A DNA stretch of 64,000 nucleotides from Hirundichthys speculiger (lineage: Eukaryota; Chordata; Actinopteri; Beloniformes; Exocoetidae), in contig JAGFBZ010001146.1 of NCBI GenBank assembly GCA_018398805.1, positions 485,247-549,246 on the forward strand. The letters are read 5' to 3'. Position numbers and translations under genes: made by a program. Under the pieces are notes generated by a model, which saw nothing but the letters and a program-made list of their open reading frames with translations, was not told the origin of the DNA and searched no databases. Positions 21,991 through 33,959 of the stretch are shown here, one piece after another (within the stretch, counting starts at the first letter, position 1; every line of letters begins with the position of its first letter).

Positions 21991-23206
21991 CTGTTGCTAT
22001 TTGTGTTTGTGATGTTCTGTCGTACCATGTTAATACATCCTGATATTTAGTTTAGATGCTGTTAAGAGTGAGGGGATGTTGGTGAAAGGCCATGTGCTAC
22101 AGAAGACTGCATGGTCCTTTGAGACAAAGGACCACTGGAATGACTGCAACTCCCAACATGCTTTGCAACATTTTATTATTTTATGGCAAGGTGTGAAGGG
22201 ACACCATGCCTCTGACTGGCTGAAGACCCCAACTACATAGCAGGGGTTCCTGGCAAAGGCAGACCATGTCTGCCCGTTTAAATACCATCTCCTTTCTCCC
22301 ACTCTCGCTCTCTGACCTCCCGCTACACCGAGAAAGGTGCGCATCTCTCTTTCTCTTTTTTGGGGGGGTTTTCCCCTCTCTTTTTGCTTTTGCTCTTTGT
22401 CTCTTTTTTTTTCTTTTTCGACAGCCAGACGTTTTCTCTCCCTTTGTTACTTCGTTTCATTTTTCTTAATTTGATTTTTGGTTGGCCTGTTGCCAACTTT
22501 GCGTGTTTCCACCATTCTCGTTTTTAACAGAAGCTCTGCAGTCTCGCCGTATTGCCTTTTTGACAGAACAATTATTTAGTAATTTCGGCTATCCGAAGTC
22601 AGTTGCAGCGGACCCTTTTGTAGCAATTTCTTTTATCTTTCATAAATTCTCCTCCACGTGCAACAAAGAGCGCCTGAAGTATTCCCTGGTTTCTGACGCT
22701 TTGAAATCCTAAATCCTGCGCTTGACCTAAGTTAAGCTGACCAAATTTTAATATTTTTATTTTGTTTTATTTTATTTTCTTTTTGGGCTCACGTCAATTT
22801 TGACGGGCCAAATCAGAAGTCATTGAACTTTGAACTGCCGATCCCCATGACTGGGCAAAGCCGGAGTGCAGAGACTTCCACCGAAACGAGACGAGCTTAT
22901 CGAGACCTGGAACCCGGATCTGATCGGGCCACCGACAATGCAAAACCTCCAAGGTTCTGCTGGCAAAACTTTCTACAACTTGTGGCAAGGGACACTACGG
23001 AGGGCCCGGGCGGGATTTGATCCCCAGACTCCCGGCTGAGAGTCACGTGTGCTTGCCAGTCAGCCAAAGGGATATCCTGTTGGCCAAGTAGCCAGGACAC
23101 GTGATCAATCGGAGGTATGGTGACAGGACCCCCACACTGTCACATCTCAACTGATCAGACCACCCAGGCGGCCTGCGGAGTTTTCCACTGCCAGCCGTGT
23201 ATAACT
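21991..23206. other. C/T-rich unassigned region, possibly LTR-derived
   Basis: A TATA-like GTTTAAATACC at about 22276 is followed by long pyrimidine tracts (22290-22420). Near 22996-23060 the minus strand has a tRNA-like stretch, CTCAGCCGGGAGTCTGGGGA followed by TCAAATCCCG. The region looks like part of a repetitive element leader, but no long terminal repeats, primer-binding site or gag/pol homology was found. Confidence 0.3.
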
Positions 23207-23459
23207 CCTGTGTATAACCTACACTACACTGCCATGCGTAAATAATTGTTGTTAAACTTGTTTGTGACTCCGAGATTGATTCTCCCAGCCAATCCAATGT
23301 CGACAAGAACCTACAGAAAACAAGTGACATAATTTCCTTTTGATTTTCCTTTTTTTTAAGAAAAAAGGTGGCACCCTGGCATTATTTAAATATTATAAAT
23401 TACTTGAGTCACGCTACAAATATGTGAAGCTATGTTCCTGTGTATAACCTACACTACAC
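23207..23459 (+). repeat. Exact 23-bp direct repeat pair
   Basis: CCTGTGTATAACCTACACTA plus CAC occurs at 23207-23229 and again at 23437-23459, separated by 207 bases. It could be residual short terminal repeats of an insertion or a local duplication. The interval contains T-rich and A-rich sequence but no gene. Confidence 0.7.
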
Positions 23460-23879
23460 CAAATCATGAACCAAATAAAATCAATAATACCACGCCAATA
23501 CTGAACATGTTGGAACATTGTGTACAATATAAATATAAACAGAATCCACTCATATGCATTCTGTTCTCATAAACCCCTATTGTAATCAAGAAAGAACATA
23601 GAAAACATATCAAATGTTTAAACTGAGGCAATGCACCATTTTAAGAGGAAAAAAGCTAACTTTGGAATTGATGGAAGCAAAACATTTAAAAAGTGATGGG
23701 ATAAGGCAATGTTTACTAGTGTGTAGCATCTCCTGCACTGAGGTCTTTGCAGTTTTAAATCAAGGAACATTATTCTGAAATTTGTAGGCAGTTTTTCATC
23801 AGTGAATCTCTGTCCATTGTTAGTTCTAAGACTGCTTCTGACACTCTTTTTGCTCTTTTTACCTGAGTCAGGAGAAGAT
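23460..23879. other. Non-coding stretch, nothing identified
   Basis: AT-rich, with no recognisable gene or repeat boundary. Confidence 0.35.
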
Positions 23880-24895
23880 TCCAGTGCTGTGGAAGGCATC
23901 CTTTCTTGTTCCACTACCAACAAGATCTAATCCATCTTTTCCTAATGACTATAGACCTGTTTTGCTAACAAACGACATCATGAAGGTCTTGCAAATTATT
24001 ATCAGCCCACCTGAAAAAGCAAATTAGCACATTTCAGGACCCATTGCAATTTGTTTATTGTTTATTTTTACTGGCATCTTCAACTCCAACCCCATGGTTG
24101 GAGCTGAAGATGCCATCATACACCTGCTCCACAGTCATCTGGACAAAGCAAGTAACACTTTGAGGATCTTGTTTGATTTCTCCAGTGCATTTAACACCAT
24201 TCCGCCTGCATTACTACATACGAGACGTCAGAAGACATAGGTGGATGCCTCCACAATTGCGTGGATGACTGACTAACTGACAAAAAGACCACAGTTTGTG
24301 AGAATGTGGGTGGTTGTGTGTCTGACCATGTGGTTTAGCAGCAAAGGAGCACCACAGGAGACTGTACTCTCACCATTCATCTTCACTCTGTACAAGTCAG
24401 AGTCCTGTCATCTGCAGAAACATTCAGACAACTCTGAAGTTGTAGGGTGTATCAGTGATGGATGAGACAAAAGTAGGGGTACACCCTGGAGAGGGTGGAC
24501 TGCTTTGTGGGATGGTGTGGGAGCCATTATCTCGACTTGAATGTGAAGAAGACAATGAGCCAGTGATAAAAAAAAGATAAACTAATAAAGAAGACTGGCT
24601 GTGTTCTGTTAGATTGCTCTAGAGCCTCAAGAGCTCCTTGTACAAGAAGGATACTTCATAAAATGAAAAACATATTGGACAATACTAAGCATCCTCTTTA
24701 TAACACAGTGATTCAGCAACATTCTGTCAGAGGCTTCTTCAGATCTGCTGCAACACAGACCACTGCAGGAGATCAGTTCTTTCTGCCCATAACAATAAAC
24801 ATAGTCGACAATGCCTCTATGAAAAGACTTTAATAGCAAAAGTTCCTGGAACATACAATCACCTTTCAGGGATTGATGAAGTATTACTGAACTGA
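23880..24895 (+). pseudogene. Rex1-like LINE reverse transcriptase, decayed
   Basis: Pieces of a non-LTR reverse transcriptase of the Rex1/CR1 group can be read in order. VPVLWKASFLVPLPTRSNPS and DYRPVLLTNDIMKVL lie at 23880-23990. VGAEDAIIHLLHSHLDKASN and FDFSSAFNTIPPALL lie at 24090-24215, followed by KGAPQETVLSPFIFTLYKS near 24350. The catalytic FSDDS-type motif is changed to HSDNS near 24425, so one catalytic Asp is lost. The C-terminal finger-like region (KNILDNTKHPLYNT when translated near 24660) and a tail follow to about 24895. Many stops and frameshifts are present. Confidence 0.8.
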
Positions 24896-25194
24896 ATTAA
24901 AATGAATTATATCAACTCATGACACTTTCTTTTAATCCTCCTTACTTTTCCAGCCTTTTTGCTGTTCCTTAGAGTTGTCCCAATTTTGTGGGCCTGTGAC
25001 TGCCATTAGATTCAAAAGGAGCTAATATTCTTCAAATATTCATTGTCTTCATGAAATGGTAAAATGTCTTTCTTTCACCAGCTGATATTTTTTCTATCTT
25101 CTACTGTGAATAAGATTTGTATTTATGAAATGTGCAAATTTTTTGTATTCTATCCTCAAACAGGATACTTTTTTTTTGGAATGGTGGTTGTACC
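24896..25194. other. Non-coding stretch
   Basis: T-rich spacer with no gene or repeat recognised. Confidence 0.35.
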
Positions 25195-25640
25195 ATGGTT
25201 TGTCACAGTTTGAGGGTTGGGACCCAAATGCAGGGGAGCTGTAGGCAGAAACATCTAACAAAAAGTCCTTTAATAAGTACAACAGGACCAACAAACTTAA
25301 GTGGGGAAAGTCCACAATGAGCAGAGAAACAGCAGGGCAGCAACACGGGGAACAAGCAAGAGCCAAGACCAACAAGAAGAAAATAGGATGAAGAATAGAA
25401 CAGGACATAACGAGACTAAACTGAACAAAGCAGAACAGAACAGATGGACCAGCAAGGAGGCAGGGACAGACAAGACAGACAGGAGCTGATGAGACAATGG
25501 TGACAATAATCAGGGTAGATTGTACCAGGGAAGTAAAACTGTATTGTCTATGCACAATGAATGCACAATGAAACAGACTTTCAAAGTAAAACATGAAGTA
25601 ACAAAATGGGAGAGAAGAAACAATCTAGAAAAATCCCCAA
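25195..25640 (-). repeat. Interspersed repeat (TGTCACAGTTTGAGG family)
   Basis: The stretch TGTCACAGTTTGAGGGTTGG, GACCCAAATGCAGG, CCTTTAATAAGTACAACAGG and, at the other side, GACAATAATCAGGG and AGACTTTCAAAGTAAAACAT is a recognisable fish interspersed repeat. The same words occur reversed at 59060-59345 (TTTCCTGTTTTACTTTGAAG) and partly at 18960-19390. It has no coding potential. Confidence 0.5.
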
Positions 25641-26299
25641 AACAAAAAAAAGGTCATGAGTTATATGCAGTAGATATTTGTGGAAACACCCATGCAAATG
25701 AGAACGATGTACAAACTGCAGATGCAGTTTCTCTAATTTGCAACAAAAGCAGGAACCAGCAGCGTTTAAACTCAAAGCTCCACTTTGAGACAAATTATTC
25801 AGCTGCAAAATTGTGACTCATGATGTGACAGCTCACTCATTGAACAAGCAGAAAAGTACAGACTGTTATTTGGCTTTTAGGTATGCACTAATCCCATTTC
25901 ACAGTCGGTAATAATGAATACTCAATAAAGCTCTGCTCTGCCACATGCATAAATGCACACTCCTGGAGGCCAGAGTCATCCTTAAGCAATGACTGTTCTT
26001 CAGTTAATCTTTTATCAAAGCCAGATTACTTTAAATATTGGTGAGTGTGATTAATATCCTCTTACAGGCAGGTGTGTACATCTCTGAAGGACATAAACTG
26101 CATCTTTAGCACTCAGACTAGAGCAAGTATCTTCACTTCATCTTTTATTAGACAGGCTCTCAATATGGAAATGCTTGGATTATTTTTTTTTAAGCTTCAT
26201 TCATTGGCTTGAGTGACATTGTATTAATTTCAAGGTATAGACATACAGTAGATCTTTCCTTGTCATTAATGGCTTCATATATATACGTGTGTGTGTGTT
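25641..26299. other. Non-coding stretch with CNE-like sequence
   Basis: No gene is seen. At about 25880-26110 non-repetitive sequence with AATAATGAATACTCAATAAA and ACATGCATAAATGC has the look of a conserved regulatory stretch, which I cannot test. Confidence 0.25.
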
Positions 26300-26760
26300 C
26301 CAAGTGCCCCGATCACTATTGGCACCATTGCTTACACACTCCATATCTTTTCCAGCTCTTTCTTCAGTCCTTGAGTATTTCTTGCACTTCCTTCTCTCTG
26401 ATGTTGTCCACCACTGTTGCCCTCTGATGTTTATTAACCACTACTATATCAGGCTGATTTTCCATCACCAGCTTATCAGTTTCAATCTGGAAGTCCCGCA
26501 GGATCTTGACGCGCTCGTTTTCACAGTCACCTTCATAGGTGTCTTCAATCTTGACCCTGGGACCTTGCGTCCATACGCGTTACAGATGTTCTTGTGTGTT
26601 ATGCCTGCTACCAGGTTGTGGCGTTCCATGTATGCTTTGCCTGTCAGCATCTTACATCCTGCTGTGATGTACTGCACTGTTTCAAGGGTGTCTTTGCACA
26701 GACTGCATCTGATGTCCTGCCTGGTATGGTAGACCTGGCCTCTATAGACCTTGGGCCCGA
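26300..26760 (-). pseudogene. LINE C-terminal (zinc-knuckle) fragment
   Basis: On the minus strand RCSLCKDTLETVQYITAGC, then AYMERHNLVAGI and ICNAYG match the C-terminal knuckle region of a fish non-LTR retrotransposon. After a frameshift near 26500 it continues with ILRDFQIETDKLV and NQPDIVVVNKHQ. The knuckle normally has His before the last Cys block (QH.TAGC); here it is Tyr. The upstream reverse transcriptase is absent. I recognise the family by phrase but not by clade. Confidence 0.7.
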
Positions 26761-27075
26761 TCTCACACCTCCTGCTAGCCGCTACCCACTACCCGCAAAT
26801 TGCTGATTTAGGAGCCTCCGCCAACCGCTAATGCAATGTTCTGCTCCCTAAAGCTGCTACCCATTATGCCGACTCCCTTACTCACATTGTAGGCACGACA
26901 ATGGGTGTGTCTCTTGCGCTTTCCACAAATTCGGTATCTTGCGATCGCGGGGTCAAGATAGAGGGTAGTGGGTGGTCAGACCACCCGCTACCCTCCATCT
27001 TAAAGCGCAACCGGCATGTCGGCGCGTAAAAGAGCGCGTCCAAATCGCTGGGAGCGGCTGTGCGTCTTGCGCAGT
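26755..27075 (+). repeat. GC-rich interspersed repeat, copy 1
   Basis: It contains GCTACCCACTACCCGCAAAT, ATTATGCCGACTCCCTTAC, GGGTGGTCAGACCACCCGCT and AGAGCGCGTCCAAATCGC. A diverged copy in the opposite orientation is at 46775-47075 (CCGACTCCCTTACACT, GGTCCGACCACCCGC, GAGCGCGTCCAAATAGCG when reverse-complemented). The CpG content is much higher than in surrounding DNA. It is probably a MITE-type DNA element; the termini are not resolved. Confidence 0.6.
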
Positions 27076-28139
27076 GAGCTTCTCGGAAAGCATTTCCTAA
27101 CTAGAAAAGCACTCAGAGAGCGCAGACCTCCGCCAACTGTTCTCCTATATAGCGATTTACAGATTGCTTGAAGGGCTATTTCATCAAAATCCATCCATAA
27201 CATTTTGAGTTAACAAAAAAAAAAAAAAAAAAATTATTTTAGTGCCTGGATATGGGTTTCCTGTCAGCCCTAAAATTTCCACCAGGCAAGGAAAAGCTGT
27301 GTTCCAGCCAGGTCGCATTTTTTACTCCATCCCACTGGGAACACTTTAAATTTGGCTGGATTTGTGAAATGACCAGCGTACCCAAAAGTTTTAAGATTAC
27401 ATGAGAATAACGACATCACAGTAATCTGTTTGTTTACAGATATATTTATAACTCGCCTTCCTCTCCAAAAACTGTAGCCATTTCTCACCAGGCCTTGTTC
27501 TTCCCATCATCCTCATGAAAATGATAGGAGTGTCAAATAAAACATAATGTCAGTGTCTGAGTTCGAGTTTACTCATGATCTTTTATTTTGAAAAGCAACT
27601 GAATTTACATTTCTGTTCTTCTGTCTGTCTTCCTGGCAGCTCGGAATCAATATGGATCAGCTGCGACTGAACTCCAAAAAAAAAGACTGAGTATGCATTT
27701 TTACTGGAGCAGAGTGGAACGATGATTCTGGGATACTTTCTGAAACACTTTGCCACAATTCACAACTGCTAGCCCAGTGTGTTGTGGAGGGATATAAGGC
27801 TTCTCTGATGGTCTCTGCTGCTCAAAAGGGAATTTACTTTGACAGTTCAGACACATACAGCATGCTCAAGTGAATCCCCAGAAATCCCAACCTGTTATGT
27901 TATTGTGTCTATTTTACAGTGAGTTTTTTCCAGTGATGTGTATTTGAAAGTTTATCTTAAGTTCTTGTCATTGTTTATCAAGTCCTGGCCTTGTGCTTGT
28001 GTGGGGACGCACATCTTTATGATAGCTTGTGGCGTGTTATTATTGTTATTATTTTAGTCTATATATACACTACTATTGACACGTGAAGTGATGTAATTGT
28101 ACTGATTAATCTCAATAAACCACTAAAGATCATATGAAT
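27076..28139. other. Non-coding stretch, nothing identified
   Basis: An A run lies at about 27215-27232. There are short reading frames only, with no domain, and no repeat terminus was recognised before 28140. Confidence 0.35.
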
Positions 28140-28379
28140 CATGGAATTACAAAAGGGCCCAAATCCATGATTTTGTGAAATCCAGGTTATCTCCCTATCT
28201 TGTACATTAGGTTAAGAGCTATCAAAATGAATTGAAGAAAGGCCCAACTCCAGTTCATATAGCTGTTAACTAAGGTGATGTTTTTTGCCTTGAGTTGAAG
28301 AATGGTCCAAGTCCTGGAGAGAAAAATGCTCTCCTGAAAAATATACCTCAGTGGAGTTGGGCCCTTTTGTAACTCCGTG
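28140..28379. mobile_element. 240-bp MITE with 28-bp inverted ends
   Basis: The left end CATGGAATTACAAAAGGGCC and the complement of the right end CACGGAGTTACAAAAGGGCC extend as inverted repeats of 28 bp with three mismatches. The same motif recurs inside, at about 28227-28252 (GAATTGAAGAAAGGCCCAAC) and about 28293-28316 (GAGTTGAAGAATGGTCCAAG). The target duplication is unclear. There is no coding capacity. I do not recognise the family. Confidence 0.7.
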
Positions 28380-29654
28380 ATTTATATATATATTCTACAT
28401 AACCATAGTCAATGTGAAAAATAAAAAACAAAATAATGAAACAAAATATGAAATGTAAAATGACAAAATCTGATAACAAAACAGCATATGTAACATCTAA
28501 AACAAAATAATATGTAAAATGAAATAAACACTTATTCCCCACAGTCATGAAATTACGTATTAAAAAACTGCATGGATGCTGCTATAGACATCCTATACCA
28601 CCACTGACTAATGTGATAATCAACCCTGTGATGATTGGTAATAATTCCCATGATAGTTGATTAAGCCCATAAATAGTGATGCTACCTGGTCTTCTCCAGC
28701 TCCGTCCTCAACAGTTCATCTCATCCAGTGAGGCAAAACGTGTGTATGCAAGATATGCGGCGCATGGGGCGCTGCACCGGGGGGGTGCCAAGGCGATGGG
28801 GAAAAATTATGAAAAGTATGCGTTTTCTATAGCTATATAACAGCTTTTGTACATGTGTGTAAATGATATAATTTACACACATGTTCATGATCATCAAAAA
28901 CGGAGTACGTTACTGATTAGTGCCCCCCACCCCACCCCCCATACGCCAGGTACTACAGAGCGGCGCTGCGCTGTAGAGTCAGTGTGTGAGTGAGAGAGAG
29001 CAGCTGCAGGTTTCTGATGAACAAGCAGAGAAGGAAGCTCTCGGGTGCTCAAAACGGAAGAGGGAGAAAGAGAGAGAGTTTGTTGGGATGAAGGACAACT
29101 TCTCCAAGTGGTTAAAGGACGGCAGGTAAATTATGTCAAGTGTAGCTTGAGCTTCTTTGTGGGGAGACATGTAAAAAAAGTTGGCTAGTACTAGCATAGC
29201 AACAGGTTAGCCTACTGTTTTCTTCCAGGTGTGTGCTGATCAATATTTACAATATAACATCATAAAAAAAATGTAAAGAAAGTTGTTAGTTATTATTATT
29301 TTATTGTTCAGACAATTATCATAGATGATGACTCATAAAACAGATTAAATGTAATACAGGGAAAACCCTGCTGTAGATTTCTTATACATAAATACCCTAA
29401 TTTTCTTTTTCCATTTTTAGTTTTGTACCATTGACACTTGAAGAGAGATTATTTTAGACACAATAATTGGATATACAGAGATGTCTATAGATGTCTATTA
29501 TTTTGTTCTGTAACTGAATTTTCTAATAATACAGAGGAGGCTTTAAATTTATTAAAGGTAGAAGCATCTTTAAGTAAACTTGAAGTATCATTAACGCATC
29601 TTGAGGCAGAGCCAAGTCCTCTTTTTTTAGAAATCAAAATATGGTCACCCTAAC
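28380..29654. other. Non-coding; hairpin and hAT-like exon trace
   Basis: A perfect hairpin with 14-bp arms (ACATGTGTGTAAAT and ATTTACACACATGT, 6-base loop) lies at 28851-28884. A GC-rich segment at 28760-28800 (GGGGCGCTGCACCGGGGGGG) and a purine-rich stretch ending in GACGGCAG|GTAAAT (29126) look like the 5' part and a first-exon end of a hAT-type element. No transposase follows. Confidence 0.4.
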
Positions 29655-29829
29655 CTGGGGTGCCGAAAAGGGGGGGTAAAGGATACGGATTATAGGGGCC
29701 CATGATTGAGGGGGGCCCAGAGAGGCCCCTAATGATGATCAAAAATAGCATCAACAAATTTCGCCGCTGTGTTGGGGGGCCCAGTAAAGATTCTTTTCAT
29801 GGGGCCCAAAATCCCTAGCAGCGCCCCTG
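29655..29829 (-). mobile_element. 175-bp hAT MITE, copy A
   Basis: On the minus strand it begins CAGGGGCGCTGCTAGGGATT and ends CCTTTTCGGCACCCCAG. It is flanked by perfect 8-bp duplications ACCCTAAC at 29647-29654 and 29830-29837. It has the same length as copy B at 38634-38808 and differs from it at three positions by my alignment. Short ends starting CAGGGGCGC and 8-bp duplications place it in the hAT superfamily. Confidence 0.9.
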
Positions 29830-29837
29830 ACCCTAAC

Positions 29838-31048
29838 TCAGATACAACACTGCAGTGATGTGATGTATCAGATAAGTCTCATTAGATGCAGCGTCCAATC
29901 AATAACTAATATCCATTAAAATTATAATGTCATATGTTTTCATATGTGAATTAGCTACTATAGTTGTGAAACTATATAATTTATTTTACACATTTCATTG
30001 TTTTTTGTATGTAGTCTAGCTGCCTGTCATATATGTAACTTAAAACATGTTGAAGAAAGAAACATATATGAAATGTGTAAATTATTTCCATGTGGAACCA
30101 TACTGCATTATGTGATGTTTCCTCCTCAAGTCATCTTAGGTTGATGGTTGTCATCAATCTAATATGGACCACAATGAATTAAGACTGCTGTATTTAACAA
30201 AGTTCATGTCATTCAGGGGTGAGGATGGAAGAGGAGAGAAACAAGGCAAGAAGAAAGAGGAAGAGGAAGGGAGGGCACCAGGTTGGTCTAATATTGGGAA
30301 GAAGTGTAGGAACAGCTACTTGAAATGAGGAAGATGATGTGAAGATGTGAACCTGTTCAGTGTGTCCTTTTGGGAAAAGTAGTTCAGGCAGACATGGCGA
30401 GTCAGTCACCACAGAGGATAAAGTGAAGGAGAATGTGGAACAGAGAGGTACAGAAAGAGGTTGGTAGTAACTAGTTATATTTACTCTATTTCATTTACTC
30501 TAATTGCTTTTTAGATAAATTGTACCTTTAAGAATTGTTTTCATGTAAAAACTTTTAACTTTTACTCGAGCAATATTGTTCTAAAGTAACAATACTCTTA
30601 CTTGAGTACAATTTTTGTCCACTCTCCCGACCCCCGAGTCCAGATGAGAGAGAGGATGAACTGGAACAGAGAGATAAAGATGACGGAGAGAAACAGAGAG
30701 GTGACGATGAGGAGCTGGAGCAGAGAGGTGCAGAATTTGTTTCAGAATTTATGGAAATTTTTTAATTGTAGTAATTCGTGTGTTTTTTTGTTTGCTTTTT
30801 TTTTTTTTGGGGGGGGGGGCATGCAGCGATGTTTTTGCATACCCCTCAGACGGTAGGTAGTTGCGCTCCTGATCTCATCTACCAGGAATTAGGTCAACAG
30901 CCTGCAGTCCACTGTCAGTCAAAGACAGGCCAACAAAATCCCTGCTAGTCCTTAACATCTTGTCAATTAGTCCAGTTCAAGCAATGCTAGCTGTGGACCA
31001 GCAGCCGCTGTCATGCGTCTGTAAGCCCACCCCCAGAAGCCACCCCCC
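29838..31048. other. Non-coding, purine-rich patches
   Basis: Purine-rich low-complexity stretches (30225-30300, 30640-30730) give charge-rich reading frames that I regard as artefacts. A T run followed by a G run (about 30797-30819) is present. Near 30470-30620 the words ACTTTTACTCGAGC and CTTGAGTAC resemble a common vertebrate repeat. Confidence 0.35.
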
Positions 31049-31230
31049 AGAATCAGAATCAGAATCAGAATCACTTTATTGGCAGGTACGATTTTACACA
31101 TACGAGGAATTTGTTGTAGCGATGATGGTGCATGCAATTAAGGAAAAAATATAACAAACAATGTAAACTAAAAATATTGTGATATAAATATATATACACA
31201 TATATATACATACTATATATACATATACAA
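31049..31230 (-). repeat. Retroposon 3' end with (AGAATC)n tail
   Basis: Four AGAATC units are followed by ACTTTATTGGCAGGTACGAT, TTTACACATACGAGGAATTT and GTTGTAG. This is the reverse complement of a well-known fish LINE/SINE 3' end. No coding part is present. Confidence 0.65.
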
Positions 31231-31382
31231 TAAGCATGATGCAATATGCAAAATGAAACTGTAAACATTCCTCAAATGTCTCCAGTCTACTCCACCACCA
31301 GCATGTCGTTTTTATGTGATGCTGTCACTTTGTCATGACAATGAAATTCAGTCTCCCCAGTGGTCCCAAAAAACAGACAGAA

Positions 31383-31399
31383 CCCCCCCCCCCCCCCCC
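31383..31399. repeat. Poly-C run
   Basis: Seventeen consecutive C residues followed by an A-rich stretch. Confidence 0.9.
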
Positions 31400-33959
31400 A
31401 AACAAAAAACAAAAAAAAACAGAAAATCAGACGGAACCAAAATGGCTAACATTGTATTATACTTCTGTCATTGTATTTCACAATTAAACTCTATAACATG
31501 TCATTGTTTGCTGCACTCACATTTGATCGAATCTGTTCTGTTCTATTTATAACTACTCTTAGTGAGGTCATTATGAGCAGAGATGAAAAGGTTGTTTCTG
31601 GATTTTATGCTGCCGAATAAGCCTTGGATCATGATCAAACATTTTAGGCCAAGGCCCCTTCTTCTCATGTTTTACCTAGGTTTACCTCCAGCTAGTGAGT
31701 TGATATTGATGTAGTGGCTGTACTCTGTACTGGAGTGACCTCCAGTGTTGGGGTAGTTAATTGCAGTCTCAACAAGTTACTAGTGGAATAGCAATTGGTC
31801 GTGATTTGTCATTATTGAATAAACAAATCTGGACAAAACTAATCTATCAATGTGTTATTTGTAAATTTGGGTAAATCTTATTTATAAGCATAAACACTAT
31901 AATGCATTCTAGTGAGGCAGTCAATTGGTTGTTAAACAATGTGCTGGACTATGACTGAGGTGCAAAGCAGATTTATTCTCCAAACATAAAATAGACAAAA
32001 ACACAAAAAGATTGGTTGTTGGCAGAGGAATGGACAAACGGTTGACCTTCATTCACATCCAGCTTAATTACTTTGAGGCCTTCATGAAGAAAAACAAAAA
32101 TGAATGTTTAAAACTCTTATTATCTGTATCGGTACAAACTCATGCCCTGTGGCAGAGACATAATTTACAAATTGTCCACTTAACTTCGGTATGGAGGCAA
32201 TCCACTAGCAAGGTGACTGAGGAATCAGAGACAGGCAAAGTTATTTGAGGCAAATATTATAACTCAGGTGACTAAGTCTTGGATGATAAGTTGATGTCAA
32301 AAGGTGAAGTACCTTTTTCCAGATACTCAGTGTCAACAGAAAACTTTAGCAAGCATTCTTCATTGCAAAGAGCCAAGGACAGAGGAAAAATGTGATGTGA
32401 TGTGTTATCAGTATTTGTAATTCTTGTGTATCAGTTTGTGAAGTAATAACGTGTCACTTGGCCCCATCCCCTCGTCCACTGCAGAGTCCAGATGGCGTCA
32501 ATCCGCTGTCGGCCCATCCCACTTTTCCAGCACACTGCTGGACTGCTGAACAATGTCCCACCACACTGAAGATGGACGTCAGAGCCCTCATCTCGGCCCG
32601 ATCCACCACGGCCACGTTGCCGTTGCTGTTGGGCTGAGAGACAGTGTTATGCACAGCTTTGTGCAGACATAGGGCCGAAAATCAGTTCAGTTCCTCGCCT
32701 TCCTCGCCTGCGTCAGGCGCCAAACGTCAAACGTGATGAACGCGCTCAAGCTCATAACAGTCTCTGGAGCGTCTTCCGTGCAGCACCTGTGTAGCCATCG
32801 AAACACAGTTAACTCCTGAATTTTCTCGGGAAGAAGCAGATGTGGCAGTTGTCATGTGCATATACTGTGTATACGCGAGTGAAGAGTTAAAAGAGATTAA
32901 AAAAAAGAGAAAAAAGAAGAAGGGGAGAAGAAATGAGAGAAGAAGGGGGGCCAGTCAAATTCCGCACGCGGAACTTACTGCGCCGACAATTTTCCGGTCG
33001 GTCTGATAACACTGTTACACTCCCCGCTTCCCTGCCGGTACATAGAAACTGGCTCAGTTCCTAAATTTCAGAACAAATAGATGTGCCTTTTCCCTTAAAA
33101 TCTACAGTGCCTCTTCTTGATTCTCCAGTGCTTTCTTAGACCGCGGCGCTAACCTGTCTTCCTTTTAATTTTCCTTTAACTACTTCTTTGCTTCGTGCAT
33201 GTGCAACATCTTCCAGGACCATCAAAAACGCGCATTGTCAGAAAGCCTTTTGCTGGGAGTTAATAATCTTTAATTCATGTTTGTACATTCGTCTGCCAAG
33301 CCTGATAATGCCTGGTCGCATAACATCAAACGGGTAATCTTCCAAAGCCACAGCCACATGCTATAACCAGCCTCATGCTTTAAATCAGGAAGTCCTCTTC
33401 AATCAGCCTGCCCCATGAGCCCAGTGCCTCCGTTCAGTCCAAACACAATTTAAACTTACGCACAACCTTAAGTCCGGTACTGCTCACTACTACTGGTTCC
33501 AGGATCCTGTCTCCGCTCACACCAGGTTCGGTCGTCACAGAACCGCGGCAATTGCTTACGTTCCATCTCTTTTTATAGTTTTTCTTCTCTTATCTGAATC
33601 TGGCTCCCCTGAAACGAAGCTCGTCTCTTCAAGGCCGGCCTCTATCTAATCTCTCCTGGATATTATGACTTCTTGACGCTCCTCCCCTGACCCCTCCCCT
33701 TTCCAAACAACACCTGTGGCTCCAGACTGAACTGGGACAGGGGTCACTGGCTGACGCACACACATACACATGCACACACACACACTTCCCACCCCTTGCC
33801 CAACCTCCTCCGCTGGCTGTTTCCACCCCCCACGCTAGACGGACTGATGCACTGCGTGCCGGGATCTGGCAGCGCATGCACGAACTGTTTGGCTGGACAC
33901 CCCCATCCCCCCACCTCCCACCCACCTCTCATGTCTTAGTTTTAAGTTTGTAAATGCTT
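31400..33959. other. Long stretch without an identified gene
   Basis: A minus-strand frame at 32654-32454 (66 codons) is open but unrecognised. GC-rich sequence at 32690-33060 includes, on the minus strand, TTTGGCGCCTGACGCAGG, which resembles a retroelement primer-binding region. No paired LTR was found. A CA-rich patch lies at 33760-33785. Reading frames at 33629-33932 are low-complexity. Confidence 0.35.

Noticed and set aside
22996..23060. tRNA-like stretch with a B-box-like sequence on the minus strand
   Set aside because: No full cloverleaf, acceptor stem or A box could be paired. It is more likely part of a repeat than a tRNA gene.
25094..25594. Minus-strand 166-codon hydrophobic frame resembling a membrane protein
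   Set aside because: It reads through the interspersed repeat at 25195-25640. The hydrophobicity comes from its T/C-rich strand, and no start or splice evidence supports it.
30602..30856. Charge-rich frame (Glu/Arg-rich)
   Set aside because: It is produced by purine-rich low-complexity DNA and runs into T and G homopolymers.
32454..32654. Minus-strand 66-codon frame that looks protein-like
   Set aside because: I recognise no domain, and there is no clear splice site or conserved start. It sits in a GC-rich patch where chance open frames are expected.
32700..33700. Possible LTR and primer-binding site on the minus strand
   Set aside because: Only a TGGCGCC-like word supports it. No matching second LTR, polypurine tract or pol was found.
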